Source of the DNA: Luzula sylvatica
Lineage: Eukaryota > Streptophyta > Magnoliopsida > Poales > Juncaceae
Reading direction: 5' to 3'
NCBI GenBank assembly: GCA_946800325.1
Contig: OX326958.1
Span: 878,001 to 942,000 of the forward strand
Length of the DNA stretch: 64,000 bases
Below, in pieces: positions 33,091 to 45,598 of the stretch. A model generated the notes under the pieces. The model worked only from the letters and a program-made list of their open reading frames with translations. It made no database searches and had not been told where the DNA came from. Made by a program: the position numbers and the translations under genes. How positions within the stretch are numbered: position 1 is the stretch's first letter; each line of letters starts with the position of its first letter.

Positions 33091-35784
33091 ATGGCTGAGT
33101 CTGCCATATCTTCCGTTTTAAGCACACTCGGTAATCTCGCAATCACAGAGACCAAATTCCTTATGGGAGTTCCTGATCAAGTGGAGTCCATAAAAAGCGA
33201 GCTCAAATCGATGCAAGGCTTCTTAAGTGATGCCGAATATAGACAAAGCAAGGGAGATAAGAGCGCATCCGTCTTGGTTCAAGAGATAAGAGATGCTGCG
33301 TTCGAGGCTGAAAATGTGGTTGCAAAGATCAATTGGATGCAGAGACGGAACAATCAGAACAAAGGGTGTCTAGGGATATTATCAAGGTACAAAAATGTTT
33401 CTCGTAGTGATTTAGTAATTCTTCACGAGACAGGGAAAAAAATTGAAAAATTACAGAAAAAAATAAGTGAGGTTTTCCAAAATAAAGATAAATATGATCC
33501 AACCAAATTAGGAGAAACAAATGCACATACGGATGAGATAGATTTTTCTATGGAAGATGATCTGAATATGCAAAGATTGATAACTCCTTATCTTGAAAAC
33601 AAAGATGAAGTTATCGGTTTTCATAATGAAATAGATAAAATTATCGAACAACTAACTGACCCATTAAATAAAGATTTAACGTTCATTTCTCTAGTGGGTA
33701 TGGGGGGTATTGGTAAATCTACGCTCGCTAACAAAGTGTTTAGTGATCCCATGATACAAAATAATTTCATTGCACTTGCCTGGATATCCGTATCTCAAAG
33801 TTACAAACCCATAGAATTATTAAAAGATATAATGAAAAAAATCATGAATATTAAAAAAGAGAAACTTAATTCAAATGAAAATGAGATTACTGAGCATGAA
33901 TTAGAGAACATGTCAGAAAAGGAAGTTAAAGAGAAACTCCACGATTTTTTAAAGAAAAAAAAATACTTGATTGTATTAGATGATGTTTGGACCGAAAAAT
34001 CTTTGGATCAACTTACTTGTAAAAATACCATCTTTCCCAATTCAAATAATGGTAGTAGAATTATACTAACAACTCGTAATATGCAAGTAGCAAATCGTAC
34101 GCACTATCTCAATCATATTCATAACATTGAACTCCTCGACAAAGAAAAAAGTTGGGAGTTCCTCCGCAAGAAAGCTTTTTGTTTTCCAAACAAGATAAAT
34201 GAAATCACTCTAAAAGAACTAGAAAATATCGGTAAAGAGCTCGCAAAAAAATGTAATGGCCTTCCTCTTGCCCTTTCAGTATTGGGAGGTGTTTTATCCA
34301 AAAACGTTGATCCGGATGTTTGGTCAAGAATGATCGATAATTTCGATTGGGAAGAAACGGACAAAGAAAAAAACATTGTAGAAATACTAGCTCTTAGTTT
34401 TCACGATCTCCCAAACCATCTCAAGTCATGTTTTTTATACATGGCATGTTTTCCCGAAGACCATCTTATTTCAACCTCCAAACTAATTAAAATGTGGATT
34501 GCGGAATGTTTTATTCCTTTTAAAACTAAATATTCTCAAGACGAAACGGGTAGAAAATATTTAGTTGAGTTGGCTCACCGATCTATGATACAAGTTGTCG
34601 AAACGAGTAAAACTCATGGTTGGATCAAAAGGATAAGAATGCATGATATTTTACATGACTTTTGCATTGAAGAAAGTGCAAAAATCGGGTTCTTCAAAAT
34701 TTGCAATAATCTTGGCAATTTTGAAGCGTCCACATCAGATGGCATGATAGCTTATCGAGTCGTTTTTAATAAATTCTTTAGCAATGAAGTGAGTGTGTCT
34801 ATGCCAAATATGCGCACTATAATATGTTTTGATTTAGTCAAACCATCATTGTGTGGGTTGAATTATTTACGAGTTCTTGACCTGGTGGGCCTTTCGGATA
34901 TTAAAAACTTACCCAGTGAAATTGGGAGGATGATATTTCTGAAATATATTGGTTTGAGAAAATGCGGTCATATAAATTTACCTTCTTCAATTGGCAATCT
35001 CATAAATTTACAAACTTTTGATTCAAGAGACACGTATATCGGTAATTCAGTGCCCACTTCTTTTTGGAAAATCTCAACACTTAGACATATCTATTTGTAT
35101 TTGGATTTGAGTTGTAAGCTAAAATTACCAAATCAGGACGATTTGCCGAACATTCAAACATTACATATATTTCATATAATATCACATCTTAAACTTAAAA
35201 ATGAAAGTATATTTATTAGATCACTAGACAAAAAAGGTGAGATTTCCTCTCTCAGATTGCATCAATTGGAGTTACCTCTAGAACCTATTACAGTGTTGTC
35301 AAGTCATCCCGGTGTTCGGGTGTTGTCACTGTGTGGGAATTATAAAACCATACGTACTAAAAGCCTACCAAATAATACTCTCTTCCCACCCAACCTGAGG
35401 AAGTTGAAGTTACAATTAATATTCTTGGAGGAAGATCCAATGCCTATTCTAGAGTTGCTTCCATTCCTCGTTGTTCTTCATTTAAATGCTGGTGCATACA
35501 TGGGGGTGAAAATGTCATGCTCTAGTGGTGGATTCCGTCGATTGCAACACATGTCACTCTGTGCTTTACTTCTTGTAGAGGAGTGGAAAATAGAAACTGG
35601 CTCGATGCCCAGACTTTCCAAACTGGTCCTCAATGAATGTCATAATCTGAGGATGCAACCCGAGGAATTGGTGCATCTCCCTGCTCTTAAGGAGCTCAAG
35701 CTGATTCGCATGCACCAGTTTCCAGGGAAAACTTGTAGCAAGCTTCAGGAGATTGGATGCAAGGTGACCAGAACTCATGAATGA
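33091..35784 (+). CDS. CC-NB-LRR (CNL) disease resistance protein, paralog 2
   Basis: A single frame of 897 aa in the same arrangement as paralog 1 (7445-10129): coiled coil about 1-130; P-loop GMGGIGKST 203-211; kinase-2 YLIVLDDVW 292-300; RNBS-B GSRIILTTRN 321-330; GLPL; RNBS-D CFLYMACFPEDH; MHD 517-519; irregular LRRs from about 560. By eye the first 100 residues differ at about 7 positions, NB-ARC differs little, and the LRR half differs most, including small indels (for example around residues 690-740). That fits relaxed or diversifying change in the recognition surface. All nucleotide-binding motifs are intact. The promoter side is unrelated to that of paralog 1, so regulation may differ. 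Function is inferred from family; the pathogen is unknown. Confidence 0.95.
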   Translation: MAESAISSVLSTLGNLAITETKFLMGVPDQVESIKSELKSMQGFLSDAEYRQSKGDKSASVLVQEIRDAAFEAENVVAKINWMQRRNNQNKGCLGILSRYKNVSRSDLVILHETGKKIEKLQKKISEVFQNKDKYDPTKLGETNAHTDEIDFSMEDDLNMQRLITPYLENKDEVIGFHNEIDKIIEQLTDPLNKDLTFISLVGMGGIGKSTLANKVFSDPMIQNNFIALAWISVSQSYKPIELLKDIMKKIMNIKKEKLNSNENEITEHELENMSEKEVKEKLHDFLKKKKYLIVLDDVWTEKSLDQLTCKNTIFPNSNNGSRIILTTRNMQVANRTHYLNHIHNIELLDKEKSWEFLRKKAFCFPNKINEITLKELENIGKELAKKCNGLPLALSVLGGVLSKNVDPDVWSRMIDNFDWEETDKEKNIVEILALSFHDLPNHLKSCFLYMACFPEDHLISTSKLIKMWIAECFIPFKTKYSQDETGRKYLVELAHRSMIQVVETSKTHGWIKRIRMHDILHDFCIEESAKIGFFKICNNLGNFEASTSDGMIAYRVVFNKFFSNEVSVSMPNMRTIICFDLVKPSLCGLNYLRVLDLVGLSDIKNLPSEIGRMIFLKYIGLRKCGHINLPSSIGNLINLQTFDSRDTYIGNSVPTSFWKISTLRHIYLYLDLSCKLKLPNQDDLPNIQTLHIFHIISHLKLKNESIFIRSLDKKGEISSLRLHQLELPLEPITVLSSHPGVRVLSLCGNYKTIRTKSLPNNTLFPPNLRKLKLQLIFLEEDPMPILELLPFLVVLHLNAGAYMGVKMSCSSGGFRRLQHMSLCALLLVEEWKIETGSMPRLSKLVLNECHNLRMQPEELVHLPALKELKLIRMHQFPGKTCSKLQEIGCKVTRTHE

Positions 35785-35785
35785 A

Positions 35786-36089
35786 GTAAGTACTTTTCTT
35801 TTACTTAATTACTTTAGTAGCAGATTTAATTTATTTGTTATCTCTAATTTATTTTTGTTATTATGCTGATAATACATTCTTTTATCAAATTATTTCATAC
35901 ATAACTGATGATTTATGTTTATTAATATCTTGTTCGGTGAAATTTTTAGTGATACTTTATGATTCAATTTTTCTTTCACACCAAGAATACTTACTGTTAG
36001 ATGCGTGAAAATTGTCTAGCATTTATATTTAATAATAATAATAATATCTTGTCCGGTGACTAACTCATATTTGTTTGTATATATTGCAG
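35786..36089 (+). other. Probable 3'UTR intron of NLR 2 (304 bp)
   Basis: Donor GTAAGTAC begins two bases after the TGA and acceptor ATATTGCAG precedes GAGATGGACGG, matching NLR 1. The extra ~190 bp relative to NLR 1 is an internal AT-rich segment (about 35840-36020) flanked by partial repeats of TTATATTTAATAATA/AATATCTTGTTCGGTGA, so one copy gained or lost a block between direct repeats. Confidence 0.65.
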
Positions 36090-37719
36090 GAGATGGACGG
36101 ATGCGCTTCGCATCATTTTACTTATTTAATTTCCTTGAATTGTTCCCGTCCTAAAAAAGAAAAAAAAAATCTTGAATTGGATTGAGTGTGTTTTTATAAA
36201 CAAGTATGGCTTGTTATTGTGTGCATTATTTCCTTTCATTTCTAAACATTCGTTTGTGTGTGTTTGTGTGTGTGTATTGTGTTATTATGATCTTGTTGTA
36301 ATAATTATGGAGCAAATCTGAAACTCTAAACAAATTGTTTGTATTTTTTTATATTTATGTGCTTGATTTTTTAGTAGATTAATTAATGGGATAAAGTTGT
36401 ATAATTATGGCTTGGTTTTTTATATTTATGTGCTTGGTTTTTATATATTACGGATTTTATTTCATTATATTTTAATCTTTTCCTAGATATGATTATTTGT
36501 TTTTTAAACATATTTATAAAAAATAAAAATAAAAACCTTTGTATTATTTATTTATTTTAAATGGATTGTTTTTTTTCATGGAAAAAGGGTTTAAACCGTT
36601 ATATCATTTCTTATTTGTTTATTTATTGTGATGCGTTCGTATTAATATAATAACCCCTCTAATAATTTTTGGAAGTTCTAAGAAACACCCTCACAATTGG
36701 AATAGTTAAAAGAAACCCTTCGAATAATATTTCATATGACATTTATCTAGAATATGTAGTGTTGAAAAAAAAAATTGGACCACGATACGTCTCTATAATT
36801 TTATATTTAATCTTCTTAAACATTTTCGATGTTTTTCATTAATATACAACGATATTAAAAAATTGGTATTGGTTTTCTTACCAACAAGTTATAATGTTCG
36901 TTCATTATTAAAATAAATGTTACAATTGAAACTAGCTATTGAAATGAAAACTAGTGGGGCATGAAATATTTGAAAAAAATAACATTTAATAACTATTTTT
37001 TATTAACAACGAATTAAAAATCAAAATTAGATATTAAAATGTTATTACTCCATCATGATATTTTCAGGAATAATTTTTTTATTTTTATTATTTAATGCTA
37101 GCTAAAATTTTAGTCTATATAGACCAATAATAAGAGAAAAACTTGAAAAATTCATGTATTAATTAATTTTCAAATGAAGGTGTAGAAAATTTTTCAGGCT
37201 ATATTAGACTTGATTCTCCAAGCTATTAGCCCAAATATGAGAGAAAAGGCCCTTGAACGTAAAAGTGGTAAAAGTGAAAAACCAGCTATTAGACTTTATT
37301 CTCCAGGCCTGCAAATTATAAAACTAGAAGAAATTCAGGTTATTCAAATAATACGGAGTGGACTTGAAAAGATGAACTGTTCAATCCCACGGCCTTTTTT
37401 CTCGGATATTTTAACGGGGCATTTCTATCAGCAACCCTATCTAAAAAAATTCGAAAAATAATCTTATTTCGCATAATATTCCAAAACTAATCAAAACCCA
37501 ATTTTAAAAACTTTATCATTACGCAAAGTGAAAATTTAAAAAACATGAAATATTTGGGCTTTTTCTTAGTACGGATATTATCCTTGTTATGTTCATGTTC
37601 TTGTTAAAATATGAGCATTTATCTTTTTTCGCAAAATATTCCAAACCTAACCTAAACCGAATATTATGTTAATCAATTGGGACTAAGTAAACGTTTTTTT
37701 TAATAATATGAAATAAAGT
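36090..37719. other. NLR 2 3'UTR then AT-rich non-genic DNA
   Basis: To about 36440 the sequence is homologous to the NLR 1 downstream region (likely 3'UTR). Beyond it lies AT-rich DNA without a gene. The 83-codon frame at 37210-37461 has no domain. Confidence 0.45.
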
Positions 37720-38510
37720 GAAAATTTTATCATTACTCAAGATTTCCCAACCAAATACTCTATATTTGAATCAACACAATTAATTAACATAATAATTTTA
37801 AAAACATATAATTAATAATTAGATAATATTGATTTAAATATATGAATTCAAAAAAATAATAATTATGTATTAAATTAATAATTAGTTATATGACATATCA
37901 TTAATAAATGTGTTAATTATATGACAATACAATTAATTAAGCGCGCTCATTAAAATTATAACGAATTCGGAGAGGAAATATTGGGGAACAATAATATTTC
38001 CCATTTGTTTTCTCGGAAGTGAGGTTAATAAAAAAAAGAGAAATTTTATTTTGCCCCATGATTTCCTCGTCGAAATTTTTCATACTTGAATTAACACACT
38101 TAAGTAACACAATAATTAAAAAACATATCATTTATAATTAGATAATATTGATTTAAATGTATGAATTAAAATAAATAAAAATTATGTATTAAATTAATGA
38201 TTAATTATGACATATCATTAATAAGTGTGTTAATTATATGACAACACAATTAATTAACCGTGTTCATTCAATTATAAATTAAGCGTGTTCATTCAATTAA
38301 AGATAATTCGACGGGGAAATATTGGAGAACAATAAAATTTCATATTTGTTTTCTTTGGAAGTCAGGTTAATAAAAAAAAGAAGAAATTCCATTTTGCACC
38401 AAGATTTCCCCACCGAATTTTTCATATTTGAATCAATGCACTTAATTAACATAATAATTAAAAAAATTATCAATAGTATTTAATTAATATTAATTTAAAT
38501 TTATGAATTA
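37720..38510. repeat. Diverged tandem repeat, ~320-350 bp period, about 2.5 units
   Basis: The block GAAATTTTATTTTGCCCCATGATTTCC starts at about 37720 (diverged), 38040 and 38393. Each copy is followed by a TTCATATTTGAATCAACACACTTAATTAACATAATAATT segment and then by TGACATATCATTAATAAGTGTGTTAATTATATGACAA. Divergence suggests an old duplication. Confidence 0.75.
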
Positions 38511-40587
38511 AAATTAATGTTAGTTATGTATTAAATTAGTTATGAATTACATGTCATGTATCGATTGTGTTGCTAATTAAATTTCTTAACTAAAATATAA
38601 AAGATATAATGGTAAAACTTGGGAACACTTAGTTTTTTATGAATCTAATTTGTCACCGTTCAGAACTCTCGAATCTGATTAAGCCACCGAGATTTTAAAA
38701 TTAGTTGGTACCGAAATTTTAAAATTCGGTATGGATTAGTTCTGAAACATTTTGCAAAACAAGGTTATTTTTCGAATAACAATGGTTACTGTCAGAAATG
38801 TTCATATTTTAACAAGAACATAAAAATATCCATGCTTAGCAACGAATATGATAATTATATTTTCTATTTTTTTTATTAATGACTCATCTTTTATGGTAAT
38901 TAATGAAGATAAAATTATTGCACGCATATATTTGGATTATTTTTTGTTATGGTAATAATGTCTCATCTTTTATCAATTAGTATTAAAATATTAATGTCAT
39001 ATATATAACATCTTACGTATATTATAATTAATAATTTTGTGAGAAAGAAAAACATAACAAATAACAACATCTCACGTATATTAATAATTAATAATTTTGT
39101 GAGTAAGAAAAACTTAATAAATATTATGATATGTTGTTCACAATAGTTTTGCAATACTAAACATCCAAAAAATAAATCATACGATTCATATACTTATTTG
39201 CACATTATAAATTAAATAACACTAATTTTTTATTGATACAAAAGGTACATATTGCATATCCAAATTTTTGGGCTTTCTCTATGAATTGAGATAAAGACGG
39301 AATATTAAGTTTAAAATATAAATAACATCACATTTAGTAGTGGCATTAATTTTAAAAATATCGAAATTTAATGAAGTAGAGACATAATTAAAAAATTATT
39401 TAACATCATATGATATTTTTAAATTTACAAATTAAAAATAATAACTTTAATCTAATTTTCTATATATGTAATATGTTTATAAGTTTAAGTAATTATTTAT
39501 GTTTGTATGGGTACACTAAATTTGAACTTTGAATAAAAGTAGAAATAGTATAGTAGAGGATTCTTCATATTATAGTTATAAGTTAGAGAAAACGTTAATT
39601 CATCTTCATAATATACATTTCTGGCCATTTTATTTTCTTACCTAATATATTTATTTTCTTACCTCATATATAAAAGTAAAATTAAATGAATATATTTAAC
39701 GATTTTTTAAATTAAATTTATAAAAATAATTTTAATAATTGATGCATGTTTTAAATTTTATATTAATTTATTGATATTTCATACTATATAAATTATTCAT
39801 CTTTCATTTATATTTACATTTTATCATGTAACTTAACGTAAAATAATTAAAAATTACTAGGAGGATGTGGTTTTCTAAAAATTGTTAAAATATGTTGTAA
39901 AATATTTAACCCATATATAACTAGAAAACATCAATGACCTAAATTTTATCGTGTATCATAATCTAATAATTTGAATTTATACTGATGTGGCACAAGAAAA
40001 ATGTACAAAATTTGATCCAAAATAATGACGTGGATAAATAGTAGATAATGCATGTGTTACGTTTCGAATTTTTGAACTATATTTTTTTAATTATGAATTA
40101 TATGTATCATATAGACATATGAACTATATATGAATTATGATTATATGTAAAATCTAATAAACATATAACTTTATTTTATAATATTAATATACTATTTTAT
40201 GATTATATATTTCATAAAATCATCTTTCTTTTCTAACATACTATTCTTTTATGTGCAAATAATTATATTTTATAACAAAATTAAATATATTCATAATCTT
40301 TATTATTTATAAATGACAATATCTCACATTCGAACAATTGTATATAATATTATTCAAAAAAGAAAGAACAAAATATGTGACCATTAGACTTCTAAGTTCG
40401 AAAATTCATTTCTTATCAAAGTAACATTTCCTGATATTATGACTGACCTGAAAACATACATAAAACCGTTACATCTCCAAATTTGTTGTCTTGTGTGAAA
40501 TCATGTAAAGACAAATAAGTTACCACCAAAAAATGTAATAATTACACTGAAAGTAACTTTATAGTTTAGCCATACATACGCATGTTA
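38511..40587. other. AT-rich non-genic stretch
   Basis: No gene is seen. A ~65-bp tandem duplication (ACATCTTACGTATATTA...TAATAATTTTGTGAG) lies at about 39005-39120. The rest is AT-rich. Confidence 0.45.
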
Positions 40588-40596
40588 AGTATAATC

Positions 40597-41305
40597 AATG
40601 TTGTAAAAATCGGCCTAGGCGGCCGCCTAGGCGGCGCCTAGGCGCTAGGCGTTGGGAAAACGCCCACGTATAAGCCTAGGCGTTCCCGTCTAGGCGGAAT
40701 TCCGCCTAGGCCCGCCTAAATAGCGCCTGGGCCGCCCAGGCCAATTTTTTTTTATTTTTTTTATTTTTAAGATCCACAACTCATTTATTTTCTTATTTCT
40801 ATTTTTAGTAATTTTATTTTGTTATTTATTTGAATTTGTATTAATGTTATTTTGTAGATTTCGTGTTATAATTTGTTTGGATGTTGTTTTAAATAAATTA
40901 ATATGTGGATTTCATGTTATGATTAATTGGGACGTTGTTTTAAATAAATCAATATACATTATTTCTTATTTCTATTTTTAGTAATTTTATTTTGTGATTT
41001 ATTTGAATTTGTATTAATGTTATTTTGTAGATTTCGTGTTATAATTTGTTTGGACGTTGTTTTAAATAAATTAATATGTAGATTTCATGTTATGATTAAT
41101 TTGGACGTTGTTTTAAATAAATCAATATATATTATTTTTAGTATAAAAAATTATAGCACAAATTATAATATATAAAATTAAAAAAATGACAAAAATAATG
41201 TAAAATTACAAATCCGCCTAGATCCGATTAATTCCCGATTAATCCCTCTAGGCGCTAGACGGTGTCCGTCCGCCCGACTAGCGCCTAGCGATTTCTGTAA
41301 CCTTG
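40597..41305. mobile_element. CCTAGGCGG-rich Mutator-like MITE, 709 bp
   Basis: Left end AATGTTGTAAAAATCGGCCTAGGCGG and right end (reverse complement CAAGGTTACAGAAATCGCTAGGCGC) are imperfect inverted termini. Flanks AGTATAATC (40588-40596) and AGTATAATA (41306-41314) match at 8 of 9. The outer 100-150 bp on each side are packed with CTAGGCG/CGCCTAG palindromic words. The AT-rich centre holds a 173-bp tandem duplication (40790 and 40963). No coding capacity. Confidence 0.78.
40790..41135. repeat. 173-bp tandem duplication in the CCTAGGCGG element
   Basis: The unit starting TTCTTATTTCTATTTTTAGTAA occurs at 40790 and 40963 with high identity. Each unit is itself two related ~75-bp subunits (GGATGTTGTTTTAAATAAATTAATATG and GGACGTTGTTTTAAATAAATCAATATA). 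Confidence 0.9.
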
Positions 41306-41314
41306 AGTATAATA

Positions 41315-42893
41315 GCTGTTACTGTATGTGATTGGAGACAACCAAACTTTGGCTGGTTCATGGTTTTAACTTTTCTTTTTTCTTTTTTCTTTTTGTTGTA
41401 TTCGAATTTCTAAGTAAAAAGGTAGTGTTTCCAAAAATCATTTATCTTTTCTGTTCAAATGTACAAAAAGTCATAAAATTGAAAAAAACTTTATTTCGTA
41501 TATATTTTTTTTGTAATTTCTTGTAAATTGGTATATTTATGCAAGAATATAAACAAATAATTGTTAGAAAAATAGTGTGGGCATCATCTTTAAGATATTG
41601 TTAGCGATATCCCAGTCGAGCACCAAAATATTCATGTGAACTTCAAAATTATTCGCACCAAATTACTAAATTTTAATAATATACCGTTACGACTAGCTAA
41701 TATTTAATATTATGTTATTTTGAATTCATTGAACGTTGTATCATTTTTTTAACATTGACAATTATTACAATTATAAGTTATGATGTTATCTCAATCAATA
41801 TCAATGAACTTTAAAACAATTTCAAATGTTGGTGTGAGTTGATGAAGTATGTGATTTCTGAACAGAGTACTTAAAAATGCGAGAACAAATATATAATTTC
41901 TTATAAGGATTACTCGACAACGTTCGTTTTATTTGTATTTTTTGATGTTAATGAAACTTGAAACCACAACATCTCATGACATATGATATTTTGTATCACA
42001 CTCAAACAACTGAATTATTATAGTCATCGGCTATATATAATTATTTTTAACAAACAAACAAGTAAAACGATAACAACAAATCGAATTCGGTTCAATGATG
42101 GTGGTATCGTAAATAAATCGGCTAATGAACATAAGAAACATCATATAATGTTCTTGTGTAAAACGTTGTTTTTTGAAAATAAAATTTACTTGTAAATATG
42201 AACATAAGAAACATCATATATCACAAAAGTACTTTTTTATTTTGAATTATAATTCATTTGTACATATTTTCGATTTTTTATGCTGTTACTTTGTGGAGAA
42301 TATAATAATTATTTCAAATTAAAATATGATCTTTTACCTTACTATGGGCGTATGTCTGGAGTTGCATATTTTAGAAAGGAGATTAGTGATAATATATTGT
42401 TTCGCACAATATATTATCGATTCACTTTTTTGGTATAGAGAGTCATACTCTATAAACAACTAGCATTCACTATATTGTTTCGCACAAAAAATATATATAT
42501 TTGGAAGATAGTTAAATGGACGGTGTACATGAATAGTTTAAAAGGAAATTATACGATGACCCTATATATATCACCACAAAATATAGGGGCGGGCCAACCC
42601 AAACAAACTGACCCTAACGTTATTTTGGGTCGGGCAGTCTCTGGTTGTGTGTTTTTTTAGGAACGGCCAGTCCCAATAAGACTGATATGTTATAGTGAAC
42701 ATCCTCAATTCCCTAATCAATAAACTCAATTTACATGATAAACTGATAATTAGCAATGACACATAATTAATAATTAAGTAATATTAATTAAGATTTTTTT
42801 ATTAGGACGAAAGTTAATTATTTATCAAATTATTAATTAATTATATTATATATGTTAATTAGCATGTTAATTAAGTGTGTTAATTAGAAAATT

Positions 42894-42984
<91 letters not shown>

Positions 42985-43690
42985 CATATATATATAATTA
43001 AGAAATCTTCATAAATATTTTTTAAGATGAACTATTTTGAAAAGAAAAACTAAATGTAATATTTATAAAATTTTAATATTTCATTTATTATACATTTATT
43101 ACAAAAAAATTTCCACTAGTTTAAATTTCAACAACTAACTATATTTAAATTTGTTAACATTGAAACTATCTAATAAATAGTATTTTCCTTCCAAATATTT
43201 ATAAAATGCATAATTTTATATTATTAAATGTAAAAAAAATATTTTTTTTTAAAATTAAATATAAAATATAGGTGATTTTTTGGTCTTATTTCTTGTAACA
43301 TCATCCGTTGTTAAGTTTAACCTCTATATGAGGATAATTAAAAATAATTTTTATTCTGAATTTTTTTTAGTATCCGTGAAGAGGTTTTTTTTCAAAAAAT
43401 AATTAGGAAGCTATTTAAGAATTTTCCTCTTTTTATATTAGTTTATAATTTAGTAAAAAATTAATTTACTATTTTATGTAATATATTTTACAATTATAAT
43501 CAATAATTTAAATCAAACTATGTACGGTTTTCGTATAGGCATATTGTTTGTCCAAGCATTTTTTTATTTGTTTTTATTGATAAAAGTATATTGTAATTGA
43601 ACGGTAGACATTCTTCGAACGGACAACAAGGCTTACACTACCGATTTCGTGGCGTTCAAGCGACCGTTTCATTATAACACCACTTATTCA
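41315..43690. other. AT-rich non-genic stretch with (AT)n
   Basis: No gene supported. A long AT microsatellite spans about 42897-42995. At 42580-42690 a GC-rich patch (GGGGCGGGCCAACCC...) has the look of an old repeat. The rest is AT-rich. Confidence 0.45.
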
Positions 43691-43698
43691 ATAGTTAA

Positions 43699-44031
43699 TT
43701 GCCATATATTCCACTCAGTCAGTCATTCTGTCATTCTATCATCTGCCTTCTTTCTTTACTTCATCTCACACCGAAGACGATAATGAACGTCACTGATGTA
43801 TCGCCTATCTTTCCCCGTCCCAGCAGAACAGATTGGCGACATTCGTTCAATAGTTTTTCTCCATCATTTTTATGTGTTAGCAATTCTTATATTTCAACGG
43901 GGGTGTTTGACGATATTAGATATAAAAAGACCCCCTTCGTTATTGGAGCTACTTCTGATCACTACGGCAAGAAGTCAGGTCGACCAACTCGGCCTTGCCC
44001 ACCTATGAACCAAGTGAGAATTTTGGAATAA
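43699..44031 (+). other. Unrecognised 110-codon open frame, possible exon
   Basis: Open frame in a patch less AT-rich than its surroundings. It contains a second ATG at 43783 (MNVTDVSPIFPRP...). CAAGTGAGAAT near its end could be a splice donor (GTGAG at 44012). I recognise no domain and find no downstream exon. It may be a captured gene fragment or chance. Confidence 0.2.
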
Positions 44032-44420
44032 ATTTATTTTTCCCTAGCATGTATCCATATCAATTTTATAATTTATAATTAAATTGATAAATCAATGGAT
44101 TCTATATTGATCATCAACAAAATATGTCCCATCTAATATTTAGTTAGATTTAAAAAGAAAATTATATTAATACTATATTTGTTCTTGACATTGATAAGAC
44201 AATTATAATTATTCACTTTAATCAGTTCATTGGCATAGAAAATAAGAAAACAACATGTTTAACTGAACACACAGTTTGGCTATGATATACCAATATATAT
44301 TTTGTGGGTGATACCGGTTACCAGTTGGTATTGTTTTCTATGTGCAACACAAAAGATGGAGATTGCAAATTTAGTATACAATATAAATATAAATTACAAA
44401 ATAATTATAAAAATAATCGA

Positions 44421-44491
44421 AACATTTAATACACAATTAATTAATGAGGAAATAATCCAAACATTTAATACACAATTAATTAATGAGGAAT
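44421..44491. repeat. 39-bp tandem duplication
   Basis: AACATTTAATACACAATTAATTAATGAGGAA occurs at 44421 and 44460. The second copy runs into the left terminus of the TIR element at 44485. Confidence 0.85.
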
Positions 44492-45182
44492 TCTTAAAAA
44501 ATCCTTAACTTTTTTGGGATTTCTCAAAAACCCCCCAAATTTTTGATTATTTGAAAACCCCATATAAATTGAATTTAATTCTTGAAAACTCCCCTACAAA
44601 AGTTAACTTTAACATTCCATCCAATTTTCATTTTTTTAGACAAAAATATCCTTCTTGATTTTCTTTTATAAATTCTTTTATTCAATATAATTTAATAAAT
44701 ACATAAATAAATTAAATATTTCATGATAAATATTTCACGTTATTATAATTATAAATAATTTATGATAATATTTTACAACTCACTATTTTATTTTACTATT
44801 TATAATATATATATAAAGTATTATTATTATTAAATAAATACTATTTCACATTGCATTTTTATTTTTACATTAAATAATTTTATATAAAACTCATATAATA
44901 AATTATAGAATAGTATAATAAATATCATGATATAATATTATGAACTATTATATTGTAAAATATTATTTATTTATTAGTTTATAGAATAAATTCAATTATA
45001 AAATAAATTGTGAAGGTATTTTGGTCCAAAAAAGAATAATTTGGATGGAAAATGAAAGATAACACTAGTAGGCGGTATTTCAAGAATTAAACCTAATTTA
45101 TAGGGAGTTTTTCAAAAAATCTAAAAGTTAGGGGTTTTTTGAGAAATTCCAAAAAAATCAGGGGGTTTTTGAAGAATTTCCC
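44485..45182. mobile_element. Long-TIR Mutator-like MITE, 698 bp, TSD TTAATTAAT
   Basis: Inverted arms of roughly 150-170 bp: left GAGGAATTCTTAAAAAATCC...CTCAAAAACCCC pairs with the right end (reverse complement GGGAAATTCTTCAAAAACCCCC). They share interior words such as GAATTTAATTCTTGAAA and ATCCAATTTTC. Perfect 9-bp flanks TTAATTAAT (44476-44484, 45183-45191), although this AT word is also part of the neighbouring tandem duplication. No coding. It lies about 415 bp upstream of the AGPase start codon. Confidence 0.78.
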
Positions 45183-45191
45183 TTAATTAAT

Positions 45192-45503
45192 TATAAGATT
45201 AAATTAATAATTTACCCATATTAAATTACTTCTATATCCCGTAAAACATATTGTAGTTATAAGATTAATTACAAAGAATACCTATTAATTATTTATAGAT
45301 ACTACAATACTACAATTAATGCACTTATCTTGTTAAAAAAATATAAAGGTATATAATATTGTCATACACTATTCTAGACACTATTCTAGATACCTTGGTA
45401 TGAGTAACTTTTTGGATCCCTCTAGCAATTAACTATTCTCAAACCCTCCGGACCGTAGAAATCCATCCATCACAAATATCATATGGACCCGGTCTACCAT
45501 CTG
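45192..45503. other. AGPase gene upstream region
   Basis: AT-rich with a direct repeat CACTATTCTAGA at about 45367 and 45379. Presumed promoter; no specific element can be assigned beyond the TATA box. Confidence 0.4.
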
Positions 45504-45509
45504 TATAAA
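45504..45509 (+). promoter_or_regulatory. Putative TATA box of the AGPase gene
   Basis: TATAAA lies 95 bp upstream of the ATG at 45599. The intervening leader is pyrimidine-rich (CCTCGCTCCCTCTCTCC...), typical of plant 5'UTRs. Confidence 0.55.
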
Positions 45510-45598
45510 CCGAAATCACACCCACCGTTTATATTTACACACCTCCTCTTAGTTCCTCGCTCCCTCTCTCCTTCTCTTTCTCTCTTTCTTTCTCTACC

